This document shows positions 6,240-7,471 of a stretch of DNA of 7,471 nt, piece by piece; the first letter of the stretch is position 1; each line of letters starts with the position of its first letter. Made by a program: the position numbers and the translations under genes. Origin of the DNA: Actinomycetota bacterium (lineage in GTDB: Bacteria; Actinomycetota; Actinomycetes; Nanopelagicales; Nanopelagicaceae); assembly GCA_009705235.1 (NCBI GenBank), contig WLCR01000052.1, positions 1 through 7,471 on the forward strand. The letters run 5' to 3'. The notes under the pieces are model-generated. The model searched no databases and was not told where the DNA came from. It saw only the letters and a list, made by a program, of their open reading frames with translations.

Positions 6240-7019
6240 TTACGGCCGCATATTTGCTAGGTGATACATAACTATCGATGCAGCAGCTGAAAGATTAAGG
6301 CTTTCGGCATTGCCTGGCATCGGAATACTTACAACATCTATCGAATCGACATTCTGTCCGGTCGATAAGCCACGAGCTTCATTTCCAAATACTGCGAGGG
6401 TATCCCCGGACATTTGGTAATCGCTCAATTTCTTCGTCCCGCCAGCACCTAGCGAAAAAGCATTAATTCCACGACTTAGAAGATCGTCTATTACAACAGA
6501 TTCAAAAACTGGAATATGCCATAGTGATCCGGCGGTACTACGAACAACCTTGGGTGAATACATATCAACGCTGCCCGGCGACGTGATCACTGCATCCATT
6601 GCAAATGCATCGGCCGAACGCAGAATTGTTCCTGCATTACCTGGATCTTGGACTTCAGAAAGATAAATGAATCTGCGTGAACCATTCATTGTTATCGAAT
6701 CCAGAGAAACATTTGGAATTGCGCACACTGCAAGAATGCCTTGTGGCGTAATGGTTTCAGACATTTCTTTCATTACTTCGTCGCTAACGTCAACAACATT
6801 AATGGATGACAGATCCGCTAGTTCTTCAATCTTTTTGCGCCCATTACTTGCAACATACAATGTTTCAATTGTTGGGCCACTCTTTGTTACCAAAGCTTCG
6901 CGGACACATTGCAATCCCTCTGCGACAAATTGGCCGGCAGCTTTTCTTTCCTTAACCCCCCGAGAACCAATAAGAGCCTTAACCCGCGCAACATGTGGCG
7001 AGTTAAGGCTCTCAATCAT
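6240..7019 (-). CDS. SpoU/TrmH-family RNA 2'-O-methyltransferase
   Basis: This is a 259-residue SPOUT-class enzyme that transfers methyl from S-adenosylmethionine to a ribose 2'-hydroxyl, probably of rRNA. The N-terminal ~100 residues form the substrate-binding domain (FVAEGLQCVREAL at 31-43). The knotted catalytic domain shows all three SpoU motifs: motif 1 DPGNAGTILRSADAF at 125-139 (N128 and catalytic R134), motif 2 VFGNEARGL at 210-218, and motif 3 IPMPGNAESLNLSAAAS at 232-248. The domain layout resembles RlmB/TsnR-type rRNA methylases, and a SpoU gene between rplT and pheS is common in Actinomycetota. The target nucleotide cannot be read from the sequence, so no gene symbol is given. The gene starts 9 bp after the rplT stop without an obvious Shine-Dalgarno, which suggests translational coupling, and ends 28 bp before pheS. 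A tRNA rather than rRNA substrate remains possible. Confidence 0.92.
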   Translation of the reverse strand: MIESLNSPHVARVKALIGSRGVKERKAAGQFVAEGLQCVREALVTKSGPTIETLYVASNGRKKIEELADLSSINVVDVSDEVMKEMSETITPQGILAVCAIPNVSLDSITMNGSRRFIYLSEVQDPGNAGTILRSADAFAMDAVITSPGSVDMYSPKVVRSTAGSLWHIPVFESVVIDDLLSRGINAFSLGAGGTKKLSDYQMSGDTLAVFGNEARGLSTGQNVDSIDVVSIPMPGNAESLNLSAAASIVMYHLANMRP

Positions 7020-7028
7020 GATTGGAAC

Positions 7029-7388
7029 TTAGAGTGCTGCAAGGCTCTTGCGAGCTACATCAACAAGTGTCTTGAACGTTGCAGGATCATTTGTCGCAAG
7101 CTCTGAAAGAACTCGACGATCAACTTCGACACCCGAAGCCTTTAGACCTTGGATAAAACGGTTGTATGTAAGTCCGTGCTCGCGGCAACCTGCGTTGATG
7201 CGTTGAATCCATAGACGACGGAAATCGCCTTTCTTATCTTTACGGTCATTAAATGCATAAACCATTGAGTGCGTAACTTGCTCTTTCGCCTTTGTGAATA
7301 GACGTGAACGTTGCCCGCGGTATCCGCTTGCACGTTCTAGAGTTGTACGACGCTTCTTGGCTGCGTGAACTCCGCGCTTTACTCTCAT
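7029..7388 (-). CDS. rplT: 50S ribosomal protein L20
   Basis: L20 binds 23S rRNA early in assembly of the large ribosomal subunit; in several bacteria it also represses its own operon by binding the mRNA leader. The 119-residue product has the usual length and the family hallmarks: a very basic, extended N-terminus ([25 protein letters not shown] begins at residue 2, shown here only as its key segments RVKRG and [10 protein letters not shown]), then [23 protein letters not shown] around residues 53-67, [11 protein letters not shown] and [12 protein letters not shown] in the C-terminal globular part. The start is set by the AAGGAG site 8 nt upstream. Most homologues begin MARVKRG; this one begins MRVKRG, a trivial difference. 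It follows rpmI by 12 bp and precedes the methyltransferase gene by 9 bp. Any leader-type autoregulatory site would lie upstream of infC, outside this window. Confidence 0.97.
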   Translation of the reverse strand: MRVKRGVHAAKKRRTTLERASGYRGQRSRLFTKAKEQVTHSMVYAFNDRKDKKGDFRRLWIQRINAGCREHGLTYNRFIQGLKASGVEVDRRVLSELATNDPATFKTLVDVARKSLAAL

Positions 7389-7396
7389 TTAACCCG

Positions 7397-7402
7397 CTCC
7401 TT
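7397..7402 (-). promoter_or_regulatory. Strong Shine-Dalgarno of rplT overlapping the rpmI stop
   Basis: AAGGAG lies 8 nt before the rplT ATG and shares its two A residues with the TAA stop of rpmI. This is the strongest ribosome-binding site in the window and fixes the rplT start at 7388. Confidence 0.8.
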
Positions 7403-7471
7403 ACTTCAAACCAAGCATGCGCTTGGCTGTGACTGCGACAGTTGGCTTTGCAGCTGACTCTGTCGATAGAC
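7401..7471 (-). CDS. rpmI: 50S ribosomal protein L35, C-terminal end (partial)
   Basis: Only the last 22 codons and the TAA stop (7403-7401) lie inside the window; the gene continues past the right edge. The readable frame ends LSTESAAKPTVAVTAKRMLGLK, which fits the end of bacterial L35 (an RLS... stretch followed by a basic helix ending K-R/K-M/L-L-G). L35 is a small, basic protein of the large ribosomal subunit. The position immediately before rplT, in the conserved infC-rpmI-rplT order, is strong support, because the sequence alone is short. The stop codon overlaps the Shine-Dalgarno sequence of rplT, so translation of the two genes is probably coupled. infC would be expected beyond the right edge. 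Confidence 0.85.
   Translation of the reverse strand, partial: LSTESAAKPTVAVTAKRMLGLK

Noticed and set aside
6667..7032. A 121-codon open frame on the plus strand
   Set aside because: It lies opposite the methyltransferase gene, whose three SpoU motifs are intact, and its translation resembles no family I recognise. It is an antisense shadow.

Overview
The window looks like a chromosomal segment from a streamlined, low-GC member of the Actinomycetota. The gene order rpmI-rplT-(SpoU rRNA methylase)-pheS-pheT-argC-argB-argD is the usual actinobacterial arrangement, and PheS carries the actinobacterial-looking C-terminus (DMHDIVEGDLRF). Sampled lines run from about 43 to 55% GC, far below Streptomyces or Mycobacterium, and intergenic gaps are 0-47 bp. 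A freshwater lineage such as Nanopelagicales (acI) would fit, but that placement is inference, not something the sequence proves.

Every gene reads on the minus strand, so transcription runs from the right edge to the left. From right to left: the 3' end of rpmI (L35), complete rplT (L20), a complete SpoU/TrmH-family RNA 2'-O-methyltransferase, complete pheS and pheT (both subunits of phenylalanyl-tRNA synthetase), a 47-bp gap holding a palindromic ArgR-type operator and probable promoter, then complete argC and argB and the first 295 codons of argD, cut by the left edge. No stretch of more than 47 bp lacks a gene. I see no tRNA, rRNA, CRISPR, insertion sequence or clear intrinsic terminator.

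The right-hand block is a translation unit: two 50S ribosomal proteins, an rRNA-modifying enzyme candidate and an aminoacyl-tRNA synthetase, packed with 9-28 bp gaps or overlaps. The left-hand block encodes steps 2, 3 and 4 of ornithine/arginine synthesis (N-acetylglutamate kinase, N-acetylglutamyl-phosphate reductase, N-acetylornithine aminotransferase).

The most interesting points are in the arginine block. The argJ gene normally found between argC and argB in Actinomycetota is absent; only 9 bp separate the two. ArgB starts directly at its first beta strand and cannot be extended by more than three codons, so it lacks the N-terminal helix of arginine-inhibited hexameric kinases. Together these suggest a pathway not wired like the textbook actinobacterial cyclic route. 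The control region before argC is an 11-bp perfect inverted repeat embedded in three successive 10-bp units beginning GCAT, overlapping the pheT stop codon. I find no wholly new multi-gene system in the window.
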